A stretch of 44,755 nucleotides of DNA from Christensenellaceae bacterium (GCA_022768945.1 JALEKY010000010.1:1-44755), one strand, 5' to 3'. Shown: positions 31,870 to 41,300, counted from the stretch's first letter. Numbers and translations are program-made. Notes: generated by a model from the sequence alone, not told the origin.

Positions 31870-34374
31870 ATGAAGAAAAAAACACTCTTGACGGCTTGTC
31901 TGGCTTTAATGCTCGCCGTTGTATGCGCGTTCAACGCGTGCGGACAGGAGGACGCTAAAACGAAGCAGGCTAAATTTAAGCCGAGCGCGGACGCGAATCC
32001 TACGTATACGTATAATATCTACACAGCGGTATCTCCTTCCAACTGGAACGAGCTTACCTATCTTGATAACAACGATAGGCAGATTATGAGCTACATCGGA
32101 AGCAGTTTCTTCTCTTTCGATTATAAGTACGACGACGCGGGCAAAATTCTCGACGGCGAATTCGTGGTCAATTACGACTTCGCAACCGGGCTTAAAGACG
32201 TTACCGCGGACTACGTAGGTCAGTACGGCGTGCGGGAAGGCGACAGCGAACTCGTTTGGGAAATAACAATCCGTACGGACGGCAAGTGGGATGACGGTAC
32301 TCCGATTAAAGCCGAGGACTTCGTTTACTCTATGAAGGAACAGCTCAATCCGTTGTTTAAAAATCGCCGCGCGGACAGCTTCTATAACGGTTCCGTAAAT
32401 ATTTATAAAGCCTGGAACTACGTAATGCAGGGTTCCACCGGCGTATTCTCGGCAAAAGACGCTTACGGCGTTTACTCAGAAGAAAACGACGGCAATCTTA
32501 TATTCTGCCTCGGTCAGTACGAAGGCGTGGATAACTTTTTCAGAACGAATATGAACTTGCCGAAATCGTATGACGCGGCAAAAACGGCGGCATATCTCAA
32601 AAACTATTATATTTCCGATCTCGATACCGCGGTGGTAGCGGCCATGGAAGGCAAAACGTTCAGCGAAATCAAAGCGGACGCGGCTATGCTTGCCGAATGG
32701 AATAAGATTATAGGCTGGTGGCAGACCGAACCTAACGAAGAATTGCACTTCTTTGTAATCAATACCGCGCTTCCCTCGTTGGATTTCGAGGAAGTAGGTA
32801 TTAAGTCGGTTGGCGACAATAAGATAGTCGTAGCTATGACGAGCGGAATTCAGTTTATGGACAAAGAAGGCAAACTTACCTATCACGCTCCTTACGAATT
32901 CGCAAGTCTTCCCCTCGTAAAGAAAGCTCTTTACGAAAGCTGCAAAGTCGCTCCTACGACCGAAGGCGGACTGTGGACTTCTACGTATAACACTTCGCTC
33001 GAAACGACCGCAAGCTGGGGACCGTATAAACTTACCACCTATCAGGCGGGCAAAACTTACACCCTTTCCAAGAACGAAAACTGGTACGGTTACTCGCTCG
33101 AAGAAAACAAAGGATTGTATCAGACGGACAAAATTGTTTGTGAAACGATAGAAAAATACAGCACCGCGTTCCTTAAGTTCCAGAACGGCGAACTCGACGA
33201 CATCGGCATAGACGTATCCGTCGCGGCGGACTATAAGTACAGCGACAGAGCGTACTTCACTCCGGACGACTTCGTAGGTTCCATTCAGCTTCAATCCAAC
33301 GCGGAGAGCCTTAAGAGCAGAGGCGACAGCGAAAAAGTTAACAAAATGCTCCTTAAGTATAAGGACTTCAGAAACGCCCTCGCTATAGGTATTGACAGAA
33401 CGGACTTCGTAAACAAGACGACGACAAGCTCGCAAGCGGGCTACGGTTTGTATAACTCCATGCACTACTACGACGTTGCCAACGGCGGCGTTTACAGAAA
33501 CACCGATTACGCGAAGAGAACTCTCTGCGACGTTTACGGCGTGAACGTTGAAGATTACGACTCTCTCGACGACGCGGTCGGAGCTATAACCGGTTACAAC
33601 CCCACCGCTGCTAAAGCGCTTATAGACAAAGCGTATGACGAGGCACTCGCTGCCGGCGAGATCAAAGCTACCGATACCGTAAAATTCACGATGGGCTCGG
33701 CGGTTATAAACGAAGCCGTAACCAGACAGTTTACCTACCTCAAAGAGGCGTGGACGGCATTGTTCAAAGGCACCAAGCTCGAAGGCAGATTCGATATGGA
33801 ACTCAAATCGTTCGGTGACGACTGGGCTGACGCGTTCAAGGACAGATCGGAATACGACGTATGTCTTGGCGGCTGGACGGGCGCCGCGTGGAATCCCGGG
33901 TACTTCATTATGGCGTACCTCAGCCCCGATTATATGTATTCCGCTTCGTGGGATACGTCGAGCCATATGCTCGAAGCTACCGTTCACGGAGTTAAAACGA
34001 GCGAGGACGGAAAATTGGTGGTTACGAACGCAGCGGAAGACGCTTATACCGCAACCCTCCCGTTGTTCGGTTCGAGCGGAAATTCCTGGTACGAACTTCT
34101 TAACGGCACGTTGGGCGACGGCAAACTGAACGCCGAATTCAGATGCGAACTCCTCGCTCAGATGGAAGAAGAAGTTCTCGTTCAGTACTACACTATTCCT
34201 TATGCGAACAGATTCGCGGCTTCGCTCATATCTTTCAAAACCGAGCTTAAGTCTTACACTTACAACACGTTTACGGCTTACGGCGGAATTAAGTATATGA
34301 CTTACAATTACTCCGACGCTCAATGGGCAGAGTTCGTTAACTACATGGGCGGTTCGTCGTTCGATTACAGATAA
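31870..34374 (+). CDS. oppA: Oligopeptide-binding lipoprotein OppA (SBP family 5), enlarged
   Basis: An 834-residue extracellular lipoprotein; lipobox ending FNAC puts lipidated Cys at residue 24. Family 5 features: 'WEITIRTDGKWDDGTPIKAEDFVYSM' near residue 140, 'WGPYKLTTYQAGKTYTLSKNENWYG' near residue 395, a 'FRNALAIGIDRTDFV' segment near 510, and a Trp-rich C-terminal lobe. Usual OppA is about 540 residues, so about 300 extra residues are spread as insertions (notably around 150-260 and 650-800). Strong ribosome site AGGAGGT. It is the first gene of the operon, set apart from oppB by a 356-bp spacer with a hairpin, the usual way to make the binding protein in excess. It captures peptides; specificity unknown. 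Confidence 0.9.
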   Translation: MKKKTLLTACLALMLAVVCAFNACGQEDAKTKQAKFKPSADANPTYTYNIYTAVSPSNWNELTYLDNNDRQIMSYIGSSFFSFDYKYDDAGKILDGEFVVNYDFATGLKDVTADYVGQYGVREGDSELVWEITIRTDGKWDDGTPIKAEDFVYSMKEQLNPLFKNRRADSFYNGSVNIYKAWNYVMQGSTGVFSAKDAYGVYSEENDGNLIFCLGQYEGVDNFFRTNMNLPKSYDAAKTAAYLKNYYISDLDTAVVAAMEGKTFSEIKADAAMLAEWNKIIGWWQTEPNEELHFFVINTALPSLDFEEVGIKSVGDNKIVVAMTSGIQFMDKEGKLTYHAPYEFASLPLVKKALYESCKVAPTTEGGLWTSTYNTSLETTASWGPYKLTTYQAGKTYTLSKNENWYGYSLEENKGLYQTDKIVCETIEKYSTAFLKFQNGELDDIGIDVSVAADYKYSDRAYFTPDDFVGSIQLQSNAESLKSRGDSEKVNKMLLKYKDFRNALAIGIDRTDFVNKTTTSSQAGYGLYNSMHYYDVANGGVYRNTDYAKRTLCDVYGVNVEDYDSLDDAVGAITGYNPTAAKALIDKAYDEALAAGEIKATDTVKFTMGSAVINEAVTRQFTYLKEAWTALFKGTKLEGRFDMELKSFGDDWADAFKDRSEYDVCLGGWTGAAWNPGYFIMAYLSPDYMYSASWDTSSHMLEATVHGVKTSEDGKLVVTNAAEDAYTATLPLFGSSGNSWYELLNGTLGDGKLNAEFRCELLAQMEEEVLVQYYTIPYANRFAASLISFKTELKSYTYNTFTAYGGIKYMTYNYSDAQWAEFVNYMGGSSFDYR

Positions 34375-34442
34375 TCGAAAGGAGAGATAAGACGAAAAGC
34401 GTTCGCAAAGTTTTTAGCCGGACGCGATTGAATAAAAATCGA

Positions 34443-34475
34443 TTAAAGTGAGTCGTAATATACGCCTCACTTTAA
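34443..34475 (+). terminator. Hairpin after oppA (partial terminator or mRNA stabiliser)
   Basis: TTAAAGTGAG pairs with CTCACTTTAA; after one mismatch a further CGTA/TACG closes on a 3-base loop. No good T-run follows. Such hairpins between a binding-protein gene and its permeases often slow 3' decay so that the binding protein is made in excess. Confidence 0.55.
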
Positions 34476-34506
34476 TTGCTGCTTCGGGGTTTTAGGTTCT
34501 TTGTTT

Positions 34507-34549
34507 TTTACGCAAGACGCGCGGACGAGCGGTGCTCGCCCCTACGGGT
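34507..34549 (+). repeat. Short palindromic repeat (REP-like), copy 3
   Basis: TTTACGCAAGACGCGCGGAC, then GAGC-GGT-GCTC and CCCCTACGGG. Same family as copies near 22.5 kb, here in the plus direction in the oppA-oppB spacer. Confidence 0.7.
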
Positions 34550-34575
34550 TGGAGGCAAGAGAAAATAACGCTCGG

Positions 34576-34614
34576 TTTACGCAAAACTTGCGGACGAGCG
34601 GCGCTCGCCCTGCC
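34576..34614 (+). repeat. Short palindromic repeat (REP-like), copy 4
   Basis: TTTACGCAAAACTTGCGGAC, then GAGC-GGC-GCTC and GCCC; a direct repeat of copy 3 with 69-bp period. The pair fills much of the oppA-oppB spacer (34476-34730), which holds no gene. Confidence 0.7.
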
Positions 34615-34730
34615 GTATGTGCGGACTCGCGAAATAGCTTGAGAGAAAAAAGGTCGCCGCCATACGGGAGACGATTTGTTGCAAAACTTCGATATAAAGA
34701 CCGAAAGAAAAAACAAGGAGGAGAGCCGCT

Positions 34731-35693
34731 ATGTATATGTTCAAATACATTATGAAACGAATAGGACTTATGTTTCTGTCGTTTTTTATAATAATGACTA
34801 TATGTTTCGTGCTTATCAAGATGCTGCCGATAGTTATTACTACGGGCATAGGGCAGGACGCCAATTTGCAGGAGGAAATAATCAAGGCGAGAGGGTATCG
34901 CGATCCGATTATTCAGCAATATTTTAATTATATCTGGAGAATAATTTCTAGGGGCGACTTCGGCATGGGTATAACGATGCCCGAATGCGTAGGCAAACCC
35001 GTCTGGGAAGCGTTTATCACGAGGCTTCCGCCTACAATACTTATCAACGTGTATTCCACGCTGTTTGCGGTTCCTATAGGTATTTTGCTCGGGATATACG
35101 CGGCTCTCAGAAAGAATAAAATTCAGGACCACGTTATTTCAACTCTCGTAATAGTTTTTATTTCGGTGCCGAGTTACGTTACGGCTTCGGTAATACAATA
35201 CGTGCTGTGTTATAAACTGAAACTCTTCCCGCTGACTATGAAAGAGGGGTACGACTATTTTTCCTGGACGATGTTCGTTTCGCTCGTTCCGTGCATACTC
35301 GCGATGTCCGCGGGTTCCATTGCAGGCTACGCGAGGGGAACGAGGGCGGAACTTACCGAAGTTCTTACGAGCGAGTACCTGTTGCTTGCGAGGACAAAGG
35401 GTTTGACTAAAAGGCAGGCTATTTTCCGCCACGCTCTGAGGAATGCCATGGTGCCGATTTTTCCGTCGATTATAGGCGAGTTTATTTCGGTACTCTCCGG
35501 TTCGCTTATTCTCGAAAGTATATTCGGCATACCCGGCGTAGGGAAAATGTACCTCGCTTCGATTCAATCGCTCGATTACGATTTCTTTATGCTGCTTTCC
35601 GGCTTTTACTGCCTCGTCGGGCTTATCGCGGGCATAGTAGTCGATATTTCTTACGGACTCATCGATCCGAGAATTAGAATGGGGGCGAAATGA
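34731..35693 (+). CDS. oppB: Oligopeptide ABC transporter permease OppB
   Basis: A 320-residue membrane permease of normal size. First membrane segment at about 10-30, an outside loop with 'RDPIIQQYFNYIWRIISRGDFGMG' typical of OppB/DppB, then five more segments. The EAA loop for the ATPase is near residues 215-240 (EYLLLARTKGLTKRQAIFRHALRNA) and the C-terminus has the usual 'SIFGIPGVGKMYLASIQSLDYD' stretch. GGAGGA precedes the ATG at the end of the oppA-oppB spacer. The stop overlaps the oppC start as ATGA. It forms the pore together with OppC and is powered by OppD and OppF. Confidence 0.94.
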   Translation: MYMFKYIMKRIGLMFLSFFIIMTICFVLIKMLPIVITTGIGQDANLQEEIIKARGYRDPIIQQYFNYIWRIISRGDFGMGITMPECVGKPVWEAFITRLPPTILINVYSTLFAVPIGILLGIYAALRKNKIQDHVISTLVIVFISVPSYVTASVIQYVLCYKLKLFPLTMKEGYDYFSWTMFVSLVPCILAMSAGSIAGYARGTRAELTEVLTSEYLLLARTKGLTKRQAIFRHALRNAMVPIFPSIIGEFISVLSGSLILESIFGIPGVGKMYLASIQSLDYDFFMLLSGFYCLVGLIAGIVVDISYGLIDPRIRMGAK

Positions 35694-37297
35694 TTATGGA
35701 AAACGTCGTAGATAAAAACAAAATAGATTTAACGAATATTCCTAAGGAAAAATTTGCGTTTACTTCCGCCGATAAACCCCTGCACGATAAGTGCCCGGAA
35801 ACAAAACCCGTAGGATATTTTAAGGACGCGTTCAGAAGGTTCAGCAAGAATAAAGGCTCGGTCGTAGCGGCGTATATTATTCTTTTATTGTTGCTGTTTG
35901 CGATTTTCGCGCCGATATTCTCCTGTTATACCGTTGCTTATAACGATATGGATTTTAACAACTGCTATCCGAAATCTCATTTATCCGAGGCTTTGGACTG
36001 GAATTTCTGGGACGGTTGCGTAGACAAAGAATACTCGGAAACGCAGTTTTTGATTTACTACGCGATGGGCGTGGAAACGGGGCATTACGCGCTTAAAAAG
36101 CAGACTTACGAAAAGGCTTCCTCCACGAGCAACTATAAGGTAAGACTCGATACTTACCACTCGTCCGGAAACAAGTTTATGAACGTTACCGCCGAGCAGT
36201 ACGCGCTTATTCAAAAGTATCAGGACGAAACGGGCATACAGGTTATTTACCCGATTACCGAAAAGAGAAAACGCCCCGCCGCTTCCGTTGACGCGAACGA
36301 CGCGAATTTCTGGTTCGAAACGACTTCGATGGGTAGCAAAACCACCGTTAAATACACCAAAAACACCGACGGCACGTTCTCTTTCAACAATATTTACAGA
36401 GAGTACGACGTGACTAAAGTTGCGGGTGACGGTTCCTACCGCGACGGTTACTACAGCAAAGTATTCGTGGAGGGCGAAACCGCCGAAAACAGAAAGTACG
36501 ACTACGCCATTAAAAACGACACCGGGTATGAAATCCGCGTGAACTGCTACGAATACTATATTTTCAATCACACTTACGTATTGAAAGACGGCATTACCGA
36601 GCCGTTGTTCCTCTTCGGAACGAACCACGCGGGCAAGGATATATTCACCTGTCTCGGCGGAGGAGCAAGGCTCTCGTTCGTTATCGCAATAGTCGTTTCC
36701 GCGGTCAATCTTTTCATCGGCACGATTTACGGCGCGATAGAAGGTTACTACGGCGGAGCCGCGGATATGATTATGGAGAGAATTTCCGATATAATCAGCG
36801 CGGTGCCGTTTATGATAGTAATAACGCTTTTGCAACTTCATATGAACTCCTCGCCGCAGCTTCTGATATTGTTCATCGCGTTCTTTTTAACGGGGTGGAT
36901 AGGAATGGCGAGCCGCGTGCGTATGCAGTTCTACCGCTTTAAAAATCAGGAATACGTTCTTGCGGCGAGAACGCTCGGCGCAAGGGACGCGAGAATTATG
37001 TTCAAGCATATTTTCCCGAACGCGATAGGCACGCTCGTTACGAGTTCGGTTCTCGTAATACCCGGAATGATTTTCAGCGAGTCGAGCTTGTCTTACCTCG
37101 GAATTATCAACCTCGATACGGGTAACCTTACGAGCGTAGGTACGTTGCTTGCGGGCGTGAGCGGTTATATGCACGAATACCCGTATATGATGGTGTTCCC
37201 GTCCGTATTCATTTCGCTTCTTATGCTCTCGTTTAACCTGTTCGGAAACGGGCTCAGAGACGCGTTCAACCCCTCGCTCAGAGGCGCAGAGGAATAA
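35690..37297 (+). CDS. oppC: Oligopeptide ABC transporter permease OppC with large external insertion
   Basis: A 535-residue permease; typical OppC is about 300. Residues about 40-57 are the cytoplasmic entry and 58-78 the first membrane segment. Residues about 80-303 form one hydrophilic, Tyr/Asp/Asn-rich block outside the membrane where the family has only about 45 residues, so some 180 are extra. The core then resumes with FLFGTNHAGKDIF (the family's GTDxxGRD site), membrane segments, and the EAA loop EYVLAARTLGARDARIMFKHIFPN (421-444), ending in the usual FNLFGNGLRDAFNP. The frame is continuous. The external block may dock the enlarged OppA or a peptide; no known domain recognised. Overlaps oppB by 4 bases. 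Confidence 0.9.
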   Translation: MIMENVVDKNKIDLTNIPKEKFAFTSADKPLHDKCPETKPVGYFKDAFRRFSKNKGSVVAAYIILLLLLFAIFAPIFSCYTVAYNDMDFNNCYPKSHLSEALDWNFWDGCVDKEYSETQFLIYYAMGVETGHYALKKQTYEKASSTSNYKVRLDTYHSSGNKFMNVTAEQYALIQKYQDETGIQVIYPITEKRKRPAASVDANDANFWFETTSMGSKTTVKYTKNTDGTFSFNNIYREYDVTKVAGDGSYRDGYYSKVFVEGETAENRKYDYAIKNDTGYEIRVNCYEYYIFNHTYVLKDGITEPLFLFGTNHAGKDIFTCLGGGARLSFVIAIVVSAVNLFIGTIYGAIEGYYGGAADMIMERISDIISAVPFMIVITLLQLHMNSSPQLLILFIAFFLTGWIGMASRVRMQFYRFKNQEYVLAARTLGARDARIMFKHIFPNAIGTLVTSSVLVIPGMIFSESSLSYLGIINLDTGNLTSVGTLLAGVSGYMHEYPYMMVFPSVFISLLMLSFNLFGNGLRDAFNPSLRGAEE

Positions 37298-37309
37298 GGA
37301 GGCGACGAC

Positions 37310-39475
37310 ATGCAGGAGAAAAAACTACAGGTAAAGGAACTGACTATTTCTTTCAGAACGCAGAACGGCAAGGTTCATGCGGTAAGAGATATAAGCTTCG
37401 ATTTATACAAGGGCGAAACGCTCGCGATAGTGGGCGAATCCGGCTCGGGCAAATCGGTCACTTCAAAAGCGATTATGGGTATTTCCGCAGTGAACGCCAT
37501 AATAGAAAACGGCGAAATACTCTACGACGGTAAAGACCTTACGAAAATCGACGAGAAACAATTCGTTGAGCTCAGGGGCAACAAGATCGCAATGATCTTT
37601 CAGGATCCGATGTCGAGCCTTAACCCTATTATGAAAATAGGCAAGCAGCTCACAGAGGCGATGCTGCTTAAAGGCAGTTCGAGCCAGAAGAATTCCCGCA
37701 ACGCGTTCAACGGTATGCTTGAAACGCTGAGAGTGAATATGATTGAAGCTCTGAGCGGCGGGGATTCGGCAAAAGCCGCCGAAATCACGCAAAAAACCAA
37801 AAATTTCGACAAATTCGAATATGCTCATCTCGACCTCGAAAATGCTTACAACGAAGCTAAAGAGGCGGCGGAAGAGAGTATAGACGATATAGACTATCTC
37901 GTTTTCGAAGCGGAGAAAAACGCGCTCGATTTAAAGGGATTGAAGCCGAGAATTAAGCTTATTCTTTCCACCGCAAAGAAAGCTGTTTCCCGTTACGTCG
38001 TGCATGAAAAAGCTTCGGAATTCGGTGAGCTTTTAAGAAGAGCCGAGGAGGAAGTCCGCGTTGCCGAAAGCGGTGATACGGACGGCTTGACAAAAACGCT
38101 TAAACAAATCCTCGCGGTGCTTAACGAAGCCGTGGCTCTGCCTATGCCGAACTTCTTCGCGATGGGGTACTTCGTTACTTTTTCGGGAGAGGAAGTTCCG
38201 GATATGCCGGTAGACGAGCTGAACGTGTTTTTAAGAAAATATCTCGACGACAATTTTATGCTCGACTTCATTTCTTACGCGAAAGAGGGGATAAAACTGT
38301 CGTTTGAGAGGTCCCTCGAGGGAAAGAAAAAGACCGTTGAGCTTATAGACGAACTCCTCCCGATTTTCGAAAAAACTCCGCTTGTAAAAGCCGAGTGCGA
38401 TAAGGCAGGCAAAGAGCTTGCGAAAGCGGTGGAGGATTCAATCGACAGGCTCGCTCTCAAAAAGGACGACCTCGCCTATATATTCGGCAAGGCTTTGGAA
38501 AACGCCGTGAACGGTTATTTCTCCGCGGTGAAAAAGAACGTAGCCGCAGAGAAAAAGCACGCAAAGCTTCAGGCTAAGTATGACGCTTCCGTTGCGAAAG
38601 GAAAAACGCCCGATTGGTCTGTTCCTCCGTCGGAGGCGGTCAGCGAAGAACTCGCTGCGGAAAACGTCCGCTCGGTTATAAGGTCTTTGAAAGAAGACTA
38701 CGAGGCGGCGATAGAAAACGCGGACAAAATGGACTTCGACGGGCAGACCGTCGCTATGATAGACTACTTAAAAGCTCAGGCGGCGGGAGTGGTTAACAGG
38801 GTTACAAAGGCTAAAGCAAAACATAAGGCTATAAAGCTTATGGAGGAAGTCGGTATTCCCGAACCGCAAAAGAGATTTAATCAATATCCGTTCGAGTTTT
38901 CGGGGGGTATGCGCCAGCGTATAGTTATAGCCATCGCGCTTGCTGCAAACCCGGATATTCTCATCTGCGATGAGCCAACAACCGCGCTCGACGTTACTAT
39001 TCAGGCTCAGATACTCGAACTTATCAACAAACTGAAAGAAGAAAGGAAACTTTCGGTAATATTTATAACTCACGACCTCGGCGTGGTTGCTAACATGGCG
39101 GACAGAATCGCCGTTATGTATGCCGGAAAAATAGTGGAATACGGCACGGCGGAGGACGTTTTCTATTCTCCCGCGCACCCGTATACCTGGGCTCTTTTGT
39201 CGTCGATGCCCGACCTCGATACTAACGAGAAGCTCGACGCTATTCCCGGAACTCCGCCGAATATGATTTTTCCTCCGAAGGGAGACGCGTTTGCAGAGAG
39301 GAACAAGTACGCAATGGCGATAGACTTCGAAATGCAGCCGCCTATGTTCAAAATAAGCGACACGCATTATGCCGCTACCTGGTTGCTTCACCCTTCCGCG
39401 CCTAAAACCGAACCGCCGAAAATCGTAACCGACAGAATTGAAAGAATGAAAACAAAAGGAGGCGAGCAAGCATGA
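37310..39475 (+). CDS. oppD: Oligopeptide ABC transporter ATPase OppD with about 365-residue helical insertion
   Basis: A 721-residue ATPase; typical OppD is about 340. Walker A is GESGSGKS (42-49), Q-loop Gln98 in [11 protein letters not shown], signature FSGGMRQ (530-536), Walker B ILICDE (550-555) and switch His588. So all catalytic motifs are intact. From about residue 122 to 505, inside the helical subdomain between Q-loop and signature, lies a Lys/Glu/Ala-rich, mainly helical insertion with coiled-coil-like stretches near 155-255 and 365-475. The C-terminal tail follows the OppD pattern (PGTPPNM...HYAATW) but the four cysteines that bind an Fe-S cluster in relatives are Asp659, Asn665, Asp672 and Thr690. 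GGAGG precedes the ATG; it overlaps oppF by 4 bases. Couples ATP hydrolysis to peptide import. Confidence 0.92.
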   Translation: MQEKKLQVKELTISFRTQNGKVHAVRDISFDLYKGETLAIVGESGSGKSVTSKAIMGISAVNAIIENGEILYDGKDLTKIDEKQFVELRGNKIAMIFQDPMSSLNPIMKIGKQLTEAMLLKGSSSQKNSRNAFNGMLETLRVNMIEALSGGDSAKAAEITQKTKNFDKFEYAHLDLENAYNEAKEAAEESIDDIDYLVFEAEKNALDLKGLKPRIKLILSTAKKAVSRYVVHEKASEFGELLRRAEEEVRVAESGDTDGLTKTLKQILAVLNEAVALPMPNFFAMGYFVTFSGEEVPDMPVDELNVFLRKYLDDNFMLDFISYAKEGIKLSFERSLEGKKKTVELIDELLPIFEKTPLVKAECDKAGKELAKAVEDSIDRLALKKDDLAYIFGKALENAVNGYFSAVKKNVAAEKKHAKLQAKYDASVAKGKTPDWSVPPSEAVSEELAAENVRSVIRSLKEDYEAAIENADKMDFDGQTVAMIDYLKAQAAGVVNRVTKAKAKHKAIKLMEEVGIPEPQKRFNQYPFEFSGGMRQRIVIAIALAANPDILICDEPTTALDVTIQAQILELINKLKEERKLSVIFITHDLGVVANMADRIAVMYAGKIVEYGTAEDVFYSPAHPYTWALLSSMPDLDTNEKLDAIPGTPPNMIFPPKGDAFAERNKYAMAIDFEMQPPMFKISDTHYAATWLLHPSAPKTEPPKIVTDRIERMKTKGGEQA

Positions 39476-40785
39476 ACGACGATAGAGAAGTTTTGTTGAA
39501 AGTCGAAAATTTGTGTAAATTCTTCAAAATGGGGAACCGCGAACTGAAAGCTGTTAACAACGTCAGTTTCGATATTAAAAAAGGCGAAGTTTTCGGACTT
39601 GTAGGCGAATCCGGTTGCGGTAAAACCACCACAGGCAGAACCATAATCAAGCTTTACGAGCCTACGGGCGGAAACGTTTGGTTTAAGGGCAGAAGAATCG
39701 TCGCAGGGACTCGCTCGTACAAAGACGAAATTCGCGAAAAGCGCGTTTGGTACAAGGAAGAGTGCGCGCGGTTGAAAGCCGAGGCGAACGAAAAAATCAA
39801 GGCGATTTCGGTCGGCTCGGACGAACAAAAAAGGCTTCAAGCCGAAAAAATCAAAGTCGGGCTGAAAGAAAAAATCGACGCGCTGACAGCGGAAACCAAC
39901 GCGTTTATTTCGGAAAAAACAAACGAGATAAAACTTGCCGACTACGAGGATAAAAATTGCGATAAGATTTACGCGGCGGAACAAGTTAAGAAGGTCCAAA
40001 ACGAATATGCCGCCCTTATCGCAGAGGAATCGGACGAAACGAAAAAGAAAGCTCTCGCCGCGGAGTGTAAAGCCGAAGTTGCAAAAGCGAAGAAAACCCG
40101 TCTTGTAACTCAAATACAGATGATATTTCAAGATCCTATAGCTTCGCTCGATCCGCGTATGACGGTGAGAGATATTATTGCGGAAGGGCTTATCATAAGA
40201 GGCGAAAAAGACAAGGACGTAATAAACGAAAAGGTTTACGAGATGCTTGAGCTCGTGGGGCTTGTGAGAGAGCACGCCGACCGTTACCCGCACGAATTTT
40301 CCGGCGGACAACGGCAAAGGATAGGCGTTGCGAGGGCGATTATAATGAACCCCGAAATGATTATAGCCGACGAACCCGTTTCCGCGCTCGACGTTTCCAT
40401 TCAGGCTCAAGTTATAAACCTGCTTAACGCGCTGAGAGAAAAATTCAAACTGACGATTTTGTTCGTCGCGCACGATCTTTCGGTAGTCAAGTATTTTTCC
40501 GACCGAATAGGCGTTATGTACTACGGCAATATGGTTGAACTTGCAAGCTCGGACGAGTTGTTCGCTCACCCGTTGCACCCGTACACGAAATCGTTGCTTT
40601 CGGCTATACCTTTGCCCGATCCGATTTACGAAAGGCAGAGAAAAAGAATTACTTACAATCCGCTTGCCGAGCACGATTATTCGGAGGAAGCTCCCTCGAT
40701 GAAAGAGATCGCTCCGGGGCATTTCGTATTTTGCAATTCAGCGGAAGAAGCGAGATATAAGGCACTTTTAAGCGAAAAACAATAA
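39472..40785 (+). CDS. oppF: Oligopeptide ABC transporter ATPase OppF with coiled-coil insertion
   Basis: A 437-residue ATPase; typical OppF is about 310-330. Walker A GESGCGKTT (45-53), Q-loop Gln220 in MIFQDPIASLDPRM, signature FSGGQRQ (276-282), Walker B MIIADE (296-301) and His334. Between the GGNVWFKGRRI strand (to about residue 76) and the Q-loop lies a highly charged, Lys/Glu/Ala-rich helical stretch (about 82-210), replacing some 15-20 residues, so about 115 are extra. This is a different position from the OppD insertion (before, not after, the Q-loop). The C-terminus ends GHFV-x-C-N, of the cluster-free OppF type of Bacillota. Partners OppD under OppB/OppC. Confidence 0.92.
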   Translation: MNDDREVLLKVENLCKFFKMGNRELKAVNNVSFDIKKGEVFGLVGESGCGKTTTGRTIIKLYEPTGGNVWFKGRRIVAGTRSYKDEIREKRVWYKEECARLKAEANEKIKAISVGSDEQKRLQAEKIKVGLKEKIDALTAETNAFISEKTNEIKLADYEDKNCDKIYAAEQVKKVQNEYAALIAEESDETKKKALAAECKAEVAKAKKTRLVTQIQMIFQDPIASLDPRMTVRDIIAEGLIIRGEKDKDVINEKVYEMLELVGLVREHADRYPHEFSGGQRQRIGVARAIIMNPEMIIADEPVSALDVSIQAQVINLLNALREKFKLTILFVAHDLSVVKYFSDRIGVMYYGNMVELASSDELFAHPLHPYTKSLLSAIPLPDPIYERQRKRITYNPLAEHDYSEEAPSMKEIAPGHFVFCNSAEEARYKALLSEKQ

Positions 40786-40802
40786 AATAAGACGGAAGAA
40801 AA

Positions 40803-41300
40803 ATGAACGAAGAAATCAGGAAAGACAACCCCTTTGAAGATAATAAGGGCGAAAAAAGAGAACTGACGGCGAAGTACGGCTCGAAGATTTTGCAGTACGC
40901 CGTTACCTCGGGCGCGGGGCTTATTATCGCCTTTCTGATCGTGTGGAGATGGGGTGCGGAGGATGGTATATTCGCCTCCACTTCTCTTACTCATACGTAC
41001 AGACTTTTATGCGACGGCTTTTTCGTGCCGGGTGTTCTTATGATTCTTATAGGCGGAATGATTTGGATTTCGAGAGCCGGCGCGTTTGACGGCGTTAAGT
41101 ACGTTTCGAGATATATCGTGTATGCGATTATTCCGTTTTCGAGAGGTAAAAAGACCGAAAAATACGCCGATTATAAGGAAAAGAAGAAGTCCGAGTACAA
41201 AGAAAAAGGCTCTTATGCGTATATGTTCGTATGCGGCGGAATTATGGTTGCTCTTTCGATATTGTTTTTAATCCTGTACACTTCTGCAGGCGAGGCGTAA
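40803..41300 (+). CDS. Small membrane protein, DUF3899-like
   Basis: A 165-residue protein with three likely membrane segments: about 30-47, 70-92 (FFVPGVLMILIGGMIWISRAGAFDG, matching the DUF3899 core) and 140-160. A basic, Lys/Glu-rich cytoplasmic loop lies between the second and third (about 110-138). It begins 17 bases after oppF and is followed by a bidirectional terminator, so it is the last gene of the opp operon. DUF3899 proteins are short Bacillota membrane proteins of unknown function. A role in assembling or regulating the importer is only a guess from position. Confidence 0.72.
   Translation: MNEEIRKDNPFEDNKGEKRELTAKYGSKILQYAVTSGAGLIIAFLIVWRWGAEDGIFASTSLTHTYRLLCDGFFVPGVLMILIGGMIWISRAGAFDGVKYVSRYIVYAIIPFSRGKKTEKYADYKEKKKSEYKEKGSYAYMFVCGGIMVALSILFLILYTSAGEA

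Noticed and set aside
32476-34323. A 615-codon open frame antisense to oppA
   Set aside because: It mirrors the codon bias of oppA, has no ribosome site or family features, and lies wholly inside a well-supported gene.
34507-34614. Repeated palindromes considered as a CRISPR array
   Set aside because: Only two imperfect copies 69 bp apart, related to single copies elsewhere, with no cas genes.
39388-40722. A 444-codon open frame antisense to oppF, and a similar 363-codon one at 1348-2439 over the permease genes
   Set aside because: Basic, Phe/Arg-rich shadow translations with no motifs; the sense genes are certain.
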